Part shown: piece after piece, positions 51,801-60,357 of the stretch
Layout: each line of letters opens with the position of its first letter
Position numbering within the stretch: the stretch's first letter is position 1
NCBI RefSeq assembly: GCF_019097855.1
Contig: NZ_JAHRGL010000019.1
Coordinates: forward strand, 248,001 to 312,000
DNA length: 64,000 nt
Direction of reading: 5' to 3'
Source of the DNA: Geopseudomonas aromaticivorans
GTDB lineage: Bacteria; Pseudomonadota; Gammaproteobacteria; Pseudomonadales; Pseudomonadaceae
Position numbers and translations under genes: made by a program
The notes under the pieces: model-generated
What the model saw: the letters and a program-made list of their open reading frames with translations, nothing else
Told to the model about the DNA's origin: nothing
Database searches by the model: none

Positions 51801-52534
51801 AGGATGCGCAGATCGTCGGCGAGCAGCCGGCCGCGGCGCGCATGCCGGGGCTGAAGATGGACCTGCGTCTGCTGCTCGGCGAGGACCGCCTGCGCTTCTC
51901 CGGCTTCGGCCTGAGCGCCGACCTCAAGGGCAAGCTGCGCATCAAGGACAACCTCGACAGCCGCGGCACCCTGAAGCTGGAAAACGGCCGCTACCGTGCC
52001 TACGGCCAGCGCCTGACCCTGCGTCGCGCCCAGCTGATCTTCGCCGGGCCGATCGACCAGCCGCTGCTGGATATCGAGGCGATCCGCACCGTGGACGAGG
52101 TGACGGCCGGCCTGCGCCTGACCGGGCGCGCCGACGCCCCGGTCAGCGAGGTATTCTCCGAGCCCGCGATGAGCCAGGAGCAGGCGCTGTCCTACCTGGT
52201 GCTGGGGCGCGCGCCGGGCAGCAGCGGTGACAGCAACGTGGTCGGCCAGGCCGCGCTGGCCCTGGGCCTGGCCGGCGGCGCGCCGGTAGCCGGGGCTATC
52301 GTCGAGCGCCTCGGGATCAGGGATTTCCAGCTGGAAAGTGAGGGTTCCGGTACCAGCAGCAGTGTGTTCGCCAGTGGCTACCTCTCGGAGAGGCTCAGCC
52401 TGCGCTACGGCGTCGGCGTGTTCGAGCAGGGCAACATCTTTGCCCTGCGCTACGAACTGGGCAAGAAGCTCTATCTGGAAGCGGCCAGCGGCCTGGCCAG
52501 TTCGCTGGATATCTTCTACAAGCGCGACTATTGA
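48848..52534 (+). CDS. tamB: Translocation and assembly module subunit TamB
   Basis: Large inner-membrane-anchored protein (1228 aa) that spans the periplasm as a beta-helical groove; partner of TamA, now linked to phospholipid transport to the outer membrane. One N-terminal helix (about 8-26), a very long repetitive Leu/Gln/Gly beta-rich body, and a C-terminal TamB/DUF490 domain with YLVLGRAPGS and ending DIFYKRDY. The start is a GTG overlapping the tamA stop (GTGA), so coupled. Convergent with the REC-LOV-GGDEF-EAL gene. Confidence 0.95.
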   Translation: MRRCWRGLGVAGLLLLLVLAAVLGLPATETGSRWLLGRVPGLAVEDFRGRLLGNWSASALRWQSGETRMALESLRVTNRLACLPEGLMCLDELVAARLQLDLPPSPEQAASEPLRLPDIRLPLGLDIGRLQLDSLVINGVEQLRDLVLAARLGRQGLQLTAVDLQRPALRLTISELSLQPHGDWPLRARARLQLPAVDARPWQLDLALDGRLLQRLELVAHSEGYLNGELRGWLQPLGEGLPLELQLTASDFRAWSSLPPSLRLTSLVLNASGTLSEGYAVQGQATLAGAEQPVALALRGSVAAGGAHVAQLQLQDAGGETLQLAGSLDWREAFAADLNLKGGAFAWQQLYPQPGVELELQQLRAALNYADSRYRGDFDLRLLSPAGPLRLVSPLQGDSGQLQLPGLRLEAGKGRAEGELALGFAEAFSWQTRLQLAELDPAYWLKELPGRIGGALASNGELRAGQLQMQADWALDGQLRRQPLSLKGQLQGDGARWQVPQLALRLGDNRVDGQGEWSDRIAGQLALALPRLDQLWPGLHGQVEGQVKLAGTPAAPQGGLSLQGAGLRYQEQRLRELALAASLDARQLASVQLDARGLHSGERDFGQLAVKGSGTPQRHSVELSLEGEPLRLALLLAGGLDSQRDWRGSLNRGAVGVAGLDWQLQQAASLERTAAGRLTLGAHCWQSAQASLCADAQRLLPDPQLRARLRGFDLARLAGALPEDFAMVGQLGGDLRLDLPASGPSGELRLDAGSGLLRLRQRADGQEQWLDVPYRQLSLISQLRPQRVDSQLRLAGPSLGTLELDTVIDPRPASRPLSGSFRLDGLDLALARPFVSQVERLEGRIDGSGQLSGSLLAPVVNGRVQLRDGHVSGGELPLTFEALQLAMTIAGQQAQVDGRWRSGAQGQGTLTGSLDWAAAPQMDLQIRGSRLPAVVEPYANVEVEVEPDLQLGLRDRQFSLGGQLAIPRGQIKVRELPAQAVTVSEDAQIVGEQPAAARMPGLKMDLRLLLGEDRLRFSGFGLSADLKGKLRIKDNLDSRGTLKLENGRYRAYGQRLTLRRAQLIFAGPIDQPLLDIEAIRTVDEVTAGLRLTGRADAPVSEVFSEPAMSQEQALSYLVLGRAPGSSGDSNVVGQAALALGLAGGAPVAGAIVERLGIRDFQLESEGSGTSSSVFASGYLSERLSLRYGVGVFEQGNIFALRYELGKKLYLEAASGLASSLDIFYKRDY

Positions 52535-52589
52535 GGGCTGGCAGCGGATCCGCAGGCTTGCCCCCTGGCGTGGGGCGATCCGTGCCGGT

Positions 52590-52608
52590 CGGGCACTCTC
52601 AGTGCCCG
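52590..52608. terminator. Hairpin at the tamB / c-di-GMP gene junction
   Basis: CGGGCACT pairs with AGTGCCCG around CTC. It overlaps the stop codon of the minus-strand gene and lies 56 bp past the tamB stop. Without T tracts, its role as a terminator is tentative. Confidence 0.4.
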
Positions 52609-54716
52609 GCCATCGCCAAGGCTGCCTGGCGCTGCAGATAGCCCTCCAGCTCGGCGAACGGCATCGGCCGGGCGTAGAGGAAGCCCTGGAAGGCGTCGCA
52701 CTGGTTGCGTTCGAGGAAGGCGGCCTGCTCCGGGGTCTCCACGCCTTCGGCGACCACCTTGAGGTCGAGGTGGTGGGCCATGGAGATGATGCCCTGGGTG
52801 ATGGCGGCATCGCGCGGGTCGCTGATCAGCTCCTGGACGAAGGAGCGGTCGATCTTGACCTTGTCGATCGGCAGATCCTTCAGGTAGCTGAGGCTGGAGT
52901 AGCCGGTGCCGAAGTCGTCCAATGCCAGGCCGACGCCGATTTTCTTCAGTTCGTGCAGCAGGTAGATCGCCCGCTCGGCGTTCTTCAGCAGCACGCTTTC
53001 GGTGATTTCCAGCTCCAGCAGGTTCGCCGGCAGGCCGCTGCTGTCCAGCGCGCGGCGCACGGTCTCGATGAAGTTGCTGCGCAAGAAGTGCACCGCCGAG
53101 ATGTTCACCGAGATGGCGCCGCGGGCCAGGCCGCGGTCGAGCAACTGGCGGTTGTGCCGGCAGGCGGTGTCCAGCACCCACTGGCTGATGGGGATGATCT
53201 GCCCGGTGTCCTCGGCGACCGGGATGAAGCGCAGCGGCGAGATCATGCCGCGCTCGGCATGCGGCCAGCGCAGCAGGGCCTCGCTGCCGATCACCAGGCC
53301 GCTGCGCGTATCGATCTGCGGCTGGTAGTGCAGCTCGAAGCTCATGCCGGCGATGGCTTTCTGCAGCTCGTTGCGCAGGGTCATGCGCTCGCTGACTTCC
53401 TGGTTGAGGTGCTCGGTGTACCACTGGTAGTTGTTGCGGCCGTGCTGCTTGGCCTGGTACATCGCCAGGTCGGCCTGCTGGATCAGCTTCATCGGCTGCT
53501 CGATCTCGCCGTCGCTGAGGGTGATGCCGATGCTGGCGGTGACGTGCAGTTCCAGTTCGTTGAGGTGGTAGGGACGCGAGATGCTGCGGATCAGGCGCTC
53601 GGCCACCAGTAGCACGTCCTCGCCGTGGGCCAGGTCCGGCAGCAGGACGACGAACTCGTCGCCGCCGAGGCGGGCGAGGGTGTCGCCGGGGCGGATCTGC
53701 GCGCCCATGCGTTGCGCCACCTCCACCAGCACCTTGTCGCCGACCGCGTGGCCGAAGGTGTCGTTGATCGGCTTGAAGCCGTCGAGGTCGATCAGCATCA
53801 CCGCCAGCTCCCGCGAGTAGCGCCGGGCGATCTGGCAGCCCTGCAGCAGGCGGTCCTCCAGCAGCGAGCGGTTGGGCAGGCCGGTCAGCACGTCGTGGCT
53901 GGCGTTGTAGGCCAGCTCCGACTCGAAGCGCTTGCGCTCGGAAATGTCGTTCTGCACGCCGACGTAGTGGGTGACCACGCCGCGCTCGTCCGGCACCGGG
54001 GCGATGTACAGGTCGTTCCAGAAGGCGCTGCCATCCTTGCGGAAGTTGCGCAGCACCACGTGTACCTCGCGCTGCTCGGCCAGGCTGCGGCGGATCTCCT
54101 CGAGAGCCGGCTGGTAGGGCTGGTTGCCCTGGAGGAAGCGGCAGTTGCGCCCCAGGATCTCCTCCTCGCGGTAGCCGGTGATGCGCTCGAAGGCCGGGTT
54201 GGCATAGATGATCGGCTGGTCGGGGGCCTGCGCGTCGACGATCACCACGCCGTTGTAGCTGGCTTCCAGGCAGCGCTGCAGCAGGGCGGCACGGCTATCG
54301 CTGCGGCCCAGGCGTTCGCGCGCGCTGGCGCGCTCCAGCGCATAGCGGATGCTGCGCCCGAGCAGGCGCCCGTCGAACTGGCCCTTGACCAGATAGTCGG
54401 AGGCGCCCAGTTCGAGGGCGCGGGCGTCGAGTTCGCTGTCGTCCTGGCCGGTGAGCAGGATCAGCGGCTGGTGCATGCTGCGGGCGCTGGCATGGCGCAC
54501 CAGCTCCAGGCCGGAGTCGCTGCCGAGGCGGTTATCGATCAGATACAGGTCGTGCACGCCACTGTCGATGGCGCACCGGCCGCGCTCGAAGCTGTCCACC
54601 CAGTCCAGCACGTAATGCAGGTTGCCTGCCTCGCGCAGCAGATCGCGGATGATCAGGAAATCGTCCTCGTCATCCTCGATCAGCAAAAGGCGCAAGGGGG
54701 GGGCGGGCAGCGTCAT
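52599..54716 (-). CDS. REC-LOV-GGDEF-EAL c-di-GMP signalling protein
   Basis: A 705-aa cytoplasmic protein combining four modules. A receiver domain (about 8-125) has likely phospho-acceptor Asp61 (LYLIDNRLG). A LOV photosensor domain (about 145-265) has photoactive Cys192 in GRNCRFLQG and flavin-contact Asn224, Asn234 and Gln255. A GGDEF domain has an intact GGDEF (351-355) and RxxD I-site (342-345). An EAL domain has EALLRW (479-), EITES and DDFGTGYSS. All catalytic motifs are intact, so it may make and degrade c-di-GMP under control of phosphorylation and blue light. Its partner is probably the histidine kinase 87 bp upstream. Eight C lie at its 5' end (54696-54703). Confidence 0.95.
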   Translation of the reverse strand: MTLPAPPLRLLLIEDDEDDFLIIRDLLREAGNLHYVLDWVDSFERGRCAIDSGVHDLYLIDNRLGSDSGLELVRHASARSMHQPLILLTGQDDSELDARALELGASDYLVKGQFDGRLLGRSIRYALERASARERLGRSDSRAALLQRCLEASYNGVVIVDAQAPDQPIIYANPAFERITGYREEEILGRNCRFLQGNQPYQPALEEIRRSLAEQREVHVVLRNFRKDGSAFWNDLYIAPVPDERGVVTHYVGVQNDISERKRFESELAYNASHDVLTGLPNRSLLEDRLLQGCQIARRYSRELAVMLIDLDGFKPINDTFGHAVGDKVLVEVAQRMGAQIRPGDTLARLGGDEFVVLLPDLAHGEDVLLVAERLIRSISRPYHLNELELHVTASIGITLSDGEIEQPMKLIQQADLAMYQAKQHGRNNYQWYTEHLNQEVSERMTLRNELQKAIAGMSFELHYQPQIDTRSGLVIGSEALLRWPHAERGMISPLRFIPVAEDTGQIIPISQWVLDTACRHNRQLLDRGLARGAISVNISAVHFLRSNFIETVRRALDSSGLPANLLELEITESVLLKNAERAIYLLHELKKIGVGLALDDFGTGYSSLSYLKDLPIDKVKIDRSFVQELISDPRDAAITQGIISMAHHLDLKVVAEGVETPEQAAFLERNQCDAFQGFLYARPMPFAELEGYLQRQAALAMAGH

Positions 54717-54803
54717 GGGGCGTCGGCTCCGGCGGCGGTTCGACGGGGTTCAGGGGTCCTTCGCGCAGGCCGCGATCGCTGGGCGGCCTGCTGCTGGAGA
54801 AGT

Positions 54804-57587
54804 TTACCCTGTCGGCATTGGTGGCGTCGGGAAGGTGACGCGAAAGGTGGCGCCTTGTCCCGGCCGGCTGCTGGCCGACAATCGGCCTCCGTGGCGTTCG
54901 GCGATCCTGCTGACAATCGCCAGACCGATGCCGGTGCCTGGGTATGCCTGGCGGCTGTGCAGGCGCTGGAACGGGTGGAAAATGCGCTCGAGGTATTGTT
55001 CATCGAAGCCCACGCCCTGGTCGCTCACGCACAGGCTCCACTCGCCCGTGGGTTGATATTCAGCATAGATGCGAACCTGTGGCAACTCGCCCGGCTTGTG
55101 GAACTTGATCGCGTTGCTCAGCAGGTTCTGCAGCAGCTGGCGCATTTGCGACGGATCGCCTGCGATGGCAGGCAGCGGCGCGCGCTCGATCCGCGCGCCG
55201 CTGCCCTCGATCACATGCTCGAGATCCTGCATGACCTCGTCGAGCAACCGCTCCAGCTCGAGGCGCACGAACGACTGGGCGCGGGTGGCGACGCGCGAGT
55301 AGGCCAGCAGGTCGTGGATCAGTGCCTGCATGCGCTCGGCCGCCGAAATCATGCGCTGGAGATAGTCGCGGCCCTGCTCGTCCAGCCCGGCGGGACGGGT
55401 CTGCAGGCGCGCGGCGAAGGACTGGATCTTGCGCAGCGGCTCCTGCAGGTCGTGGGAGGCGACGAAGGCGAACGCCTGCAGTTCGCGGTTGCTGCGCTCC
55501 AGTTCGGCCAGGGCGCTCTGCAGGGTCCGCTCGGCGGTCTTGCGCTGGCGGATGTCCTTGGCGATGCAGAACACTCCGACGATTGCGTGGTCGATCACGA
55601 TCGGCAGCTGGGTGACGTCCAGTTCCAGCAGCTCGCCGGCCCGGTTGCGGCACTGCAGCTCGAAGGAGTGGGTTTCGCCACGCGCCACCTTGAGCAGCAG
55701 CGGCTGGATGCGCTGCGCCTCGGTCGGCTCCAGATACTGGGTGAAGTGGGCGCCGCGCAGCTCGTCCTCGCGGTAGCCGAGCAGCTGGCTGGCGACCGGA
55801 TTGACCCGCTCGAAGCGGCCGCGCAGGTCGAAGGCGAACACCGGGTCTGGGTTGCAGGCGAACAGCGAGCGGAAGCGTTGCTCGCTCTCCAGCAGGCGCT
55901 GGCGGGTGGTCTTCTGCTCGATGGCGATGGCAGCCAGATGGCTGGCGGTGGTGACCAGATCCTCCAGGACGCTATCCACCACCATCGGTTGCTGCTGGTA
56001 GATGGCGAAGGTGCCGAGCAGTCCGCCGCTGGCGGCGAACAGCGGGGTCGACCAGCAGGCATGCAGGTTGCTGCTGGCGGCCAGTTCGTGGAAGCCCTGC
56101 CACAGCGGGTCGTGGGCAATGTCGTTGACCAGCACCGGTTGGCGGCGGAAGGCGGCGGTGCCGCAGGAGCCCGTCCCTTCGCGGATCGGCAGGCCGTCGA
56201 CGGCCTGGTTGTAGTGTTCGTCCAGGCTGGGTGCGGCTCCCAACGTCAGGCGCTGGCCGCTGCTGTCCACCAGCAGGATCGAGCAGCGCAGGCGCGGATC
56301 ACTCTGTTCGATCAGCCGGCAGATTGCCTCGAGGATCTGCGGCAGCGGTTGCAGAGTGGAGATCATGTCCAGCACGCGGCTCTGGGCCTCGTCGAAGCGT
56401 TGCCGCTCGCGCAGGTGCAGCGCCTGTTGCTGGGCACCCCAGGCCAGGCGTTGGGTGAACATCAGGAAAAAGCTCAGGGCGAGGCCGCAGAACAGCACCA
56501 GGAGGGCCAGCAAGCGACTGCCGGCCTGGCCGCGGCCCGGCTTGAGGTAGGTGCCGATCGTCCACTCCGGGGTTTGCGCCAGGCGGGTCAGGCCGCTGCC
56601 AACCGGGATCAGGACGTGTCCCGGGGCGGCACCGGCCGAGTCGTAGATCAGTTGGCTACCTTCGTGCACGCGGATGATGAATTCGCCGCTGTTGCCGCCG
56701 AGCAGGTTGCCCATGGTGTCGCCGACATCCAGGCTGGCCACCAGCAGTTGGCCTGACTGGCCGGGCAGGTGCAAGGGGACGGCGATCAGTGCCATCGGGC
56801 CATTGCCGAGCAGATTCAGCGAGGCGCTCATGTGCGCCTGGCGACCGGTGCGCACCTGCTGCAGCCAGTCACGCTGCTCCGGGTCGGCCAGGAAACTCTC
56901 CAGCCAGCGCTGGGCCTTGGGGGCGCGGACCTGGTTGCGCTGGGGCAGCAGGCGCTCGTCCAGTACGGCGATCAGTCCCAGGTTGGGAAAATCGCGCAGG
57001 TAGCTGCCGGCTTCCTGCTGCCACAGGGCGTCGGAGGGCATGCTGCCGATGGCCTGCCAGCGTTCGGCCATGCGCTGGATCAGCGCCAGCCGGGCACTCA
57101 GCATCTCCCGGCTGGCGCTTTGCAGGCGCGCGAGCAGCAGTTGGCTCTGCGCGGCGAGTGCATCGCTGCTCTGCTGGCTGAGCAGCGACCAGCTGGCGGT
57201 CGACAGCAACACGCCACAGACGCCAGCCAGCAGGGTGCGCCGATCGAGGCGCAGGTTGTGCGGACCCTTGCGCAGCGCCAACAGGCTGAGCAGGGCTGCG
57301 CCCAGCAGGGTGATGCCCAGGCTGAGGGCGAGCGGCGGGCTGCCTGGCGACAGTAGCAGGTAGTGAGGGCTGGACCCGTGGTCCAGCAGGACATCGAGCA
57401 GGCTTACGCCGCCCACGGCCAGCAGGGCCAAGGCCAGGGTGTACAGGAAGGCCTGGTAGATCAGCGGGCGGTGGTCTGTCGACACGGGAGGTGCCCTGCC
57501 TTGCGCTGCGGGTGACATCCGATCATGTGCACGTCCTTGCATGGTGACAACCGTCGCATGCCGTGGGTCGATGGCTGTGTCCCTCAC
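54804..57587 (-). CDS. Membrane sensor histidine kinase with GAF and PAS domains
   Basis: A 927-aa kinase. Order: hydrophobic segments (about 45-65, 85-105, 118-138), an extracytoplasmic region, a further helix (about 357-377), GAF (about 410-560; GTGSCGTAAFRRQPVLV), PAS (about 570-685), HisKA with phospho-acceptor His712 (FVASHDLQEPLRKI) and a HATPase domain (LLQNLLSNAIKFH, DQGVGFDE, GTGIGLAIV). It has no receiver, so the REC-LOV protein downstream is the obvious partner (inference). The GTG start at 57587 overlaps the ftsH stop (GTGA); ATGs at 57542 or 57518 are alternatives, and no ribosome-binding site decides. Confidence 0.9.
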   Translation of the reverse strand: MRDTAIDPRHATVVTMQGRAHDRMSPAAQGRAPPVSTDHRPLIYQAFLYTLALALLAVGGVSLLDVLLDHGSSPHYLLLSPGSPPLALSLGITLLGAALLSLLALRKGPHNLRLDRRTLLAGVCGVLLSTASWSLLSQQSSDALAAQSQLLLARLQSASREMLSARLALIQRMAERWQAIGSMPSDALWQQEAGSYLRDFPNLGLIAVLDERLLPQRNQVRAPKAQRWLESFLADPEQRDWLQQVRTGRQAHMSASLNLLGNGPMALIAVPLHLPGQSGQLLVASLDVGDTMGNLLGGNSGEFIIRVHEGSQLIYDSAGAAPGHVLIPVGSGLTRLAQTPEWTIGTYLKPGRGQAGSRLLALLVLFCGLALSFFLMFTQRLAWGAQQQALHLRERQRFDEAQSRVLDMISTLQPLPQILEAICRLIEQSDPRLRCSILLVDSSGQRLTLGAAPSLDEHYNQAVDGLPIREGTGSCGTAAFRRQPVLVNDIAHDPLWQGFHELAASSNLHACWSTPLFAASGGLLGTFAIYQQQPMVVDSVLEDLVTTASHLAAIAIEQKTTRQRLLESEQRFRSLFACNPDPVFAFDLRGRFERVNPVASQLLGYREDELRGAHFTQYLEPTEAQRIQPLLLKVARGETHSFELQCRNRAGELLELDVTQLPIVIDHAIVGVFCIAKDIRQRKTAERTLQSALAELERSNRELQAFAFVASHDLQEPLRKIQSFAARLQTRPAGLDEQGRDYLQRMISAAERMQALIHDLLAYSRVATRAQSFVRLELERLLDEVMQDLEHVIEGSGARIERAPLPAIAGDPSQMRQLLQNLLSNAIKFHKPGELPQVRIYAEYQPTGEWSLCVSDQGVGFDEQYLERIFHPFQRLHSRQAYPGTGIGLAIVSRIAERHGGRLSASSRPGQGATFRVTFPTPPMPTG

Positions 57588-59404
57588 TGAGCCCCGGCCG
57601 TCCGTTCCGGGCGCAGCGGCGGGAAGTCTTCGGGGGTGATGGTTTCCCGCTCCAGCAGCAGGCGGGCGCCCTCGTCCAGTTCGGCGCGGCGCTGCTGGAG
57701 GACTTCGCCGGCGCGGCGGTAGGCCTTGTCGATCAGCTGGCGCACGGCTAGGTCGATCTCGCGGGCGGTCTGCTCGGAGTAGTCCTTCTCGCGCATGGCA
57801 ATCAGGTTGTCGCCGAGGAAGCTGTTGCTCTGCCGCTCCAGCACCGCTTGGCCGAGGTCGGCGCTCATGCCGAAACGGGTGACGATCTGCCGGGCGATGT
57901 CGGTGACCTTGGCCAGGTCGTCGGCCGCGCCGGTGGAGATCTCGCCGAACAGCAGCTGCTCGGCCGCGCGGCCGGCGAGCAGCACCACCATGCGGTTCTT
58001 CAGCTCGCCGAGGGTGATCAGGAAGCGGTCGTCGGTCGGCCGTTGCAGGGTGTAGCCGAGGGCGCCGATCGAGCGTGGGATGATCGATACCTTGTGCACC
58101 GGGTCCATGCCCGGCAGGCTGCTGGCGGCCAGTGCGTGGCCCATCTCGTGATAGGCCACCACCTCGCGTTCGTGGGGCAGCAGCAGGCGGCCGCGGCGCT
58201 CGGCGCCGGCGACGATGCGCTCTACCGCGCGGGTGAAGTCGTCCATGCTGACCTGCTCGGCACCGCGTCGGGTGGCGGTGATGGCGGCCTCGTTGATCAG
58301 GTTGGCCAGGTCGGCGCCGGTGAAGCCGGGGGTGATGCCGGCGACCTGGACCAGGTCGACCTCGGCGGCCGCCTGGATGCGCTTGATGTGCACCTTGAGG
58401 ATGGCCACGCGACCCTTGCGGTCCGGGCGGTCGACGACGATCTGGCGGTCGAAGCGGCCGGCGCGCAGCAGCGCCGGGTCGAGGATTTCCGGGCGGTTGG
58501 TGGCGGCCAGCAGCACCACGCCTTCGCGCGGGTCGAAGCCGTCCAGCTCGGCCAGCAGCTGGTTGAGGGTCTGCTCCTTCTCGTCGTTGCCGCCGAAGGC
58601 GCCGACGCCGCGCATCTTGCCCAGGGCATCCAGTTCATCGATGAAGATGATGCAGGGTGCCGCCTTGCGCGCCTGCTCGAACAGGTCGCGCACCCGCGCC
58701 GCGCCGACGCCGACGAACATCTCGACGAACTCCGAGCCGGAGATGGAGAAGAACGGCACGCCGGCCTCGCCGGCCACCGCCTTGGCCACCAGGGTCTTGC
58801 CGGTGCCCGGCGGGCCGACCAGCAGGATGCCCTTGGGAATCCGTGCGCCGAGGCGGCTGTACTTGGGCTGGTCCTTGAGAAAGGAGACGATCTCCTCCAG
58901 TTCGGCCTTGGCCTCGTCGATCCCCGCGACGTCGTCGAAGGTCACCCCGGTGTCGCGCTCCACGTAGACCTTGGCCTTGGACTTGCCGACGCTGACCAGC
59001 CCGCCGAGGCCGCCCTGCTTGTCGGTCAGGCGGCGGAACAGGAAGCTCCAGAAGGCGAAGATCAGCACCAGCGGCAGCAGCCAGGACAGCAGGTTGGCGA
59101 CCAGGGTGTTCTCGCGCACCGCGGTGAACTTGGCCCCGGAGGCGGCCAGCTCCTCGGCCAGCGCGGGATCGACGCGGTTGGTGACGAAGCTGCTGCGGTT
59201 GTTGATCGGCTCCAGCAGCTTGCCGCTGATCTGCTGGTTATTGATGCTGAGTTCGCTCAGCTTGCCGTCCTTGAGCAGCTTGAGGAATTCGCTGTAGGCG
59301 ATCGGTTCGACGGCCTGACGTTCGCTCCACCAGCCCTGGAACATCAGCAGCAGGCTGAACGCCAGCAGGAAATACCACGCGTTCCATTGAAACTTCTTGT
59401 CCAT
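57584..59404 (-). CDS. ftsH: FtsH-type AAA+ zinc metalloprotease (likely paralogue)
   Basis: Membrane-anchored hexameric protease of 606 aa. Two transmembrane helices (about 8-26 and 103-123) enclose a small periplasmic domain. The AAA+ part has Walker A GPPGTGKT (197-204), pore motif MFVG, Walker [12 protein letters not shown] and the SRH region [11 protein letters not shown]. The peptidase site is HEMGH (419-423). All essential residues are intact. It is not in the usual rlmE-ftsH-folP setting and has a short C-terminus, so I take it for a second FtsH. It heads a probable operon with the kinase and the c-di-GMP protein. Confidence 0.9.
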   Translation of the reverse strand: MDKKFQWNAWYFLLAFSLLLMFQGWWSERQAVEPIAYSEFLKLLKDGKLSELSINNQQISGKLLEPINNRSSFVTNRVDPALAEELAASGAKFTAVRENTLVANLLSWLLPLVLIFAFWSFLFRRLTDKQGGLGGLVSVGKSKAKVYVERDTGVTFDDVAGIDEAKAELEEIVSFLKDQPKYSRLGARIPKGILLVGPPGTGKTLVAKAVAGEAGVPFFSISGSEFVEMFVGVGAARVRDLFEQARKAAPCIIFIDELDALGKMRGVGAFGGNDEKEQTLNQLLAELDGFDPREGVVLLAATNRPEILDPALLRAGRFDRQIVVDRPDRKGRVAILKVHIKRIQAAAEVDLVQVAGITPGFTGADLANLINEAAITATRRGAEQVSMDDFTRAVERIVAGAERRGRLLLPHEREVVAYHEMGHALAASSLPGMDPVHKVSIIPRSIGALGYTLQRPTDDRFLITLGELKNRMVVLLAGRAAEQLLFGEISTGAADDLAKVTDIARQIVTRFGMSADLGQAVLERQSNSFLGDNLIAMREKDYSEQTAREIDLAVRQLIDKAYRRAGEVLQQRRAELDEGARLLLERETITPEDFPPLRPERTAGAQ

Positions 59405-59598
59405 GCCGCACCCCGCTGCGCCCTTGTTCGCTCAGTGCAGGATAGTCGCTGCCGGCCAATCCGGTCCTGCACGGGGCAAGAGGGGGGCCGGCCGGGTGAG
59501 GCGTGAGGGCGCGGACCTTGCACCCCGGCTCTTCATGGCGTTGCAGGGCGAACCCCGTGGGTCGAGCTGCGCTTCGGTGTGCGCTGATCTTCCGCCAG

Positions 59599-59639
59599 AA
59601 ACGCCAAGGCCCGAAGCTTTGCTCCGGGCCTTGGCGTTT
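59599..59639 (-). terminator. Terminator of the DUF2892-OsmC operon
   Basis: A perfect 15-bp stem (AAACGCCAAGGCCCG with its complement) and an 11-nt loop, 12 bp past the OsmC stop, ending in TTT on the minus strand. The rest of the 247-bp gap (59405-59651) should hold the ftsH promoter; none is clear. Confidence 0.85.
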
Positions 59640-59651
59640 GCGCTGCCGGGA

Positions 59652-60086
59652 TCAGGCCAGCGTGCTTTCCAGGCGGGTGCCGTTGACCAGGTTGTCGGCC
59701 AGCGGGCAGCGCCGCTCGATTTCCGCCAGTACCGCCTGCTTCTCCTCGCGACTCAGGTCGGCGTCGATGTCCACCTTCACCCGCAGCGCCTGGAAGCCCG
59801 GGCGCACGTCGTCGCGGCGGCCGAGCAGGCCGTCCGGGTCGTAGTCGCCCTCGATCTCGAACTGCATGCCGCGCAGCTCGAACTTGCGCTGGTGGGCGAG
59901 GAAGCGGCCGATGGTGCCGAAGCAGCCGGCCAGGGCGGCGAGGATGAGCTCCAGCGGCGTCGGTCCGAGGTCTTGGCCGGCGGCGTGCTTCGGCTGATCC
60001 ATGCGGATGACATGGTTGCCGGCCTCCACGCTGATGGCGAAGGCGTGATCGAGGCTGCCGCTGACGCGGATGGTCTTCAGCGTCAT
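59652..60086 (-). CDS. OsmC-family protein
   Basis: A 144-aa OsmC/Ohr-fold protein. The redox-active cysteine pair typical of the family is present, in LELILAALAGCFGTIGRF (about residue 55) and ERRCPLADNL (about residue 127). Such proteins reduce organic hydroperoxides or handle reactive sulfur. It belongs to the YhfA/OsmC-like group rather than classical Ohr. It starts one base after the DUF2892 gene's stop, so the two form an operon, possibly controlled by a CsoR/CstR-type repressor. Confidence 0.9.
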   Translation of the reverse strand: MTLKTIRVSGSLDHAFAISVEAGNHVIRMDQPKHAAGQDLGPTPLELILAALAGCFGTIGRFLAHQRKFELRGMQFEIEGDYDPDGLLGRRDDVRPGFQALRVKVDIDADLSREEKQAVLAEIERRCPLADNLVNGTRLESTLA

Positions 60087-60087
60087 G

Positions 60088-60279
60088 TCACTGGTCCTTG
60101 CCGCAGGTCTTGATGCCGAGCAGGGTGTAGGCCGGGCACCAGCTCAGCAGGCCGGTAGCCAGCGGGACCAGGCCGATCAGCCCCCACCAGCCGATCACGC
60201 CGGTGGCGCCGAGTGCCAACAGGACCAGGCCGGCGACGATGCGCAGGATCTTGTCCGTCTTGCCAACGTTGCATTGCAT
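60088..60279 (-). CDS. DUF2892 small membrane protein (YgaP-like TM domain)
   Basis: A 63-aa protein with two membrane helices, of the DUF2892 family: CNVGKTDKILRIVAGL at the start, GLIGLVPLATGLLSWCPAYTLLG, and IKTCGKDQ at the end. The same module follows rhodanese domains in YgaP, and often occurs in sulfide/persulfide operons. Three cysteines are conserved-looking. AAGGAG lies eight bases before the ATG at 60279; an ATG at 60285 is too close to it. First gene of a pair with osmC. Confidence 0.88.
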   Translation of the reverse strand: MQCNVGKTDKILRIVAGLVLLALGATGVIGWWGLIGLVPLATGLLSWCPAYTLLGIKTCGKDQ

Positions 60280-60357
60280 CTGCATCTCTCCTTTGCGGGG
60301 TGGGGCGGCTGCCCATGCGCTCAGCGTAGCCACATATCGGCGACCGCTGTCCTCTAT

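Noticed and set aside
48611-56756. Long open frames opposite tamB (minus) and opposite the kinase and c-di-GMP genes (plus)
   Set aside because: Same artefact: low-complexity translations with no family motifs, antisense to well-supported genes.
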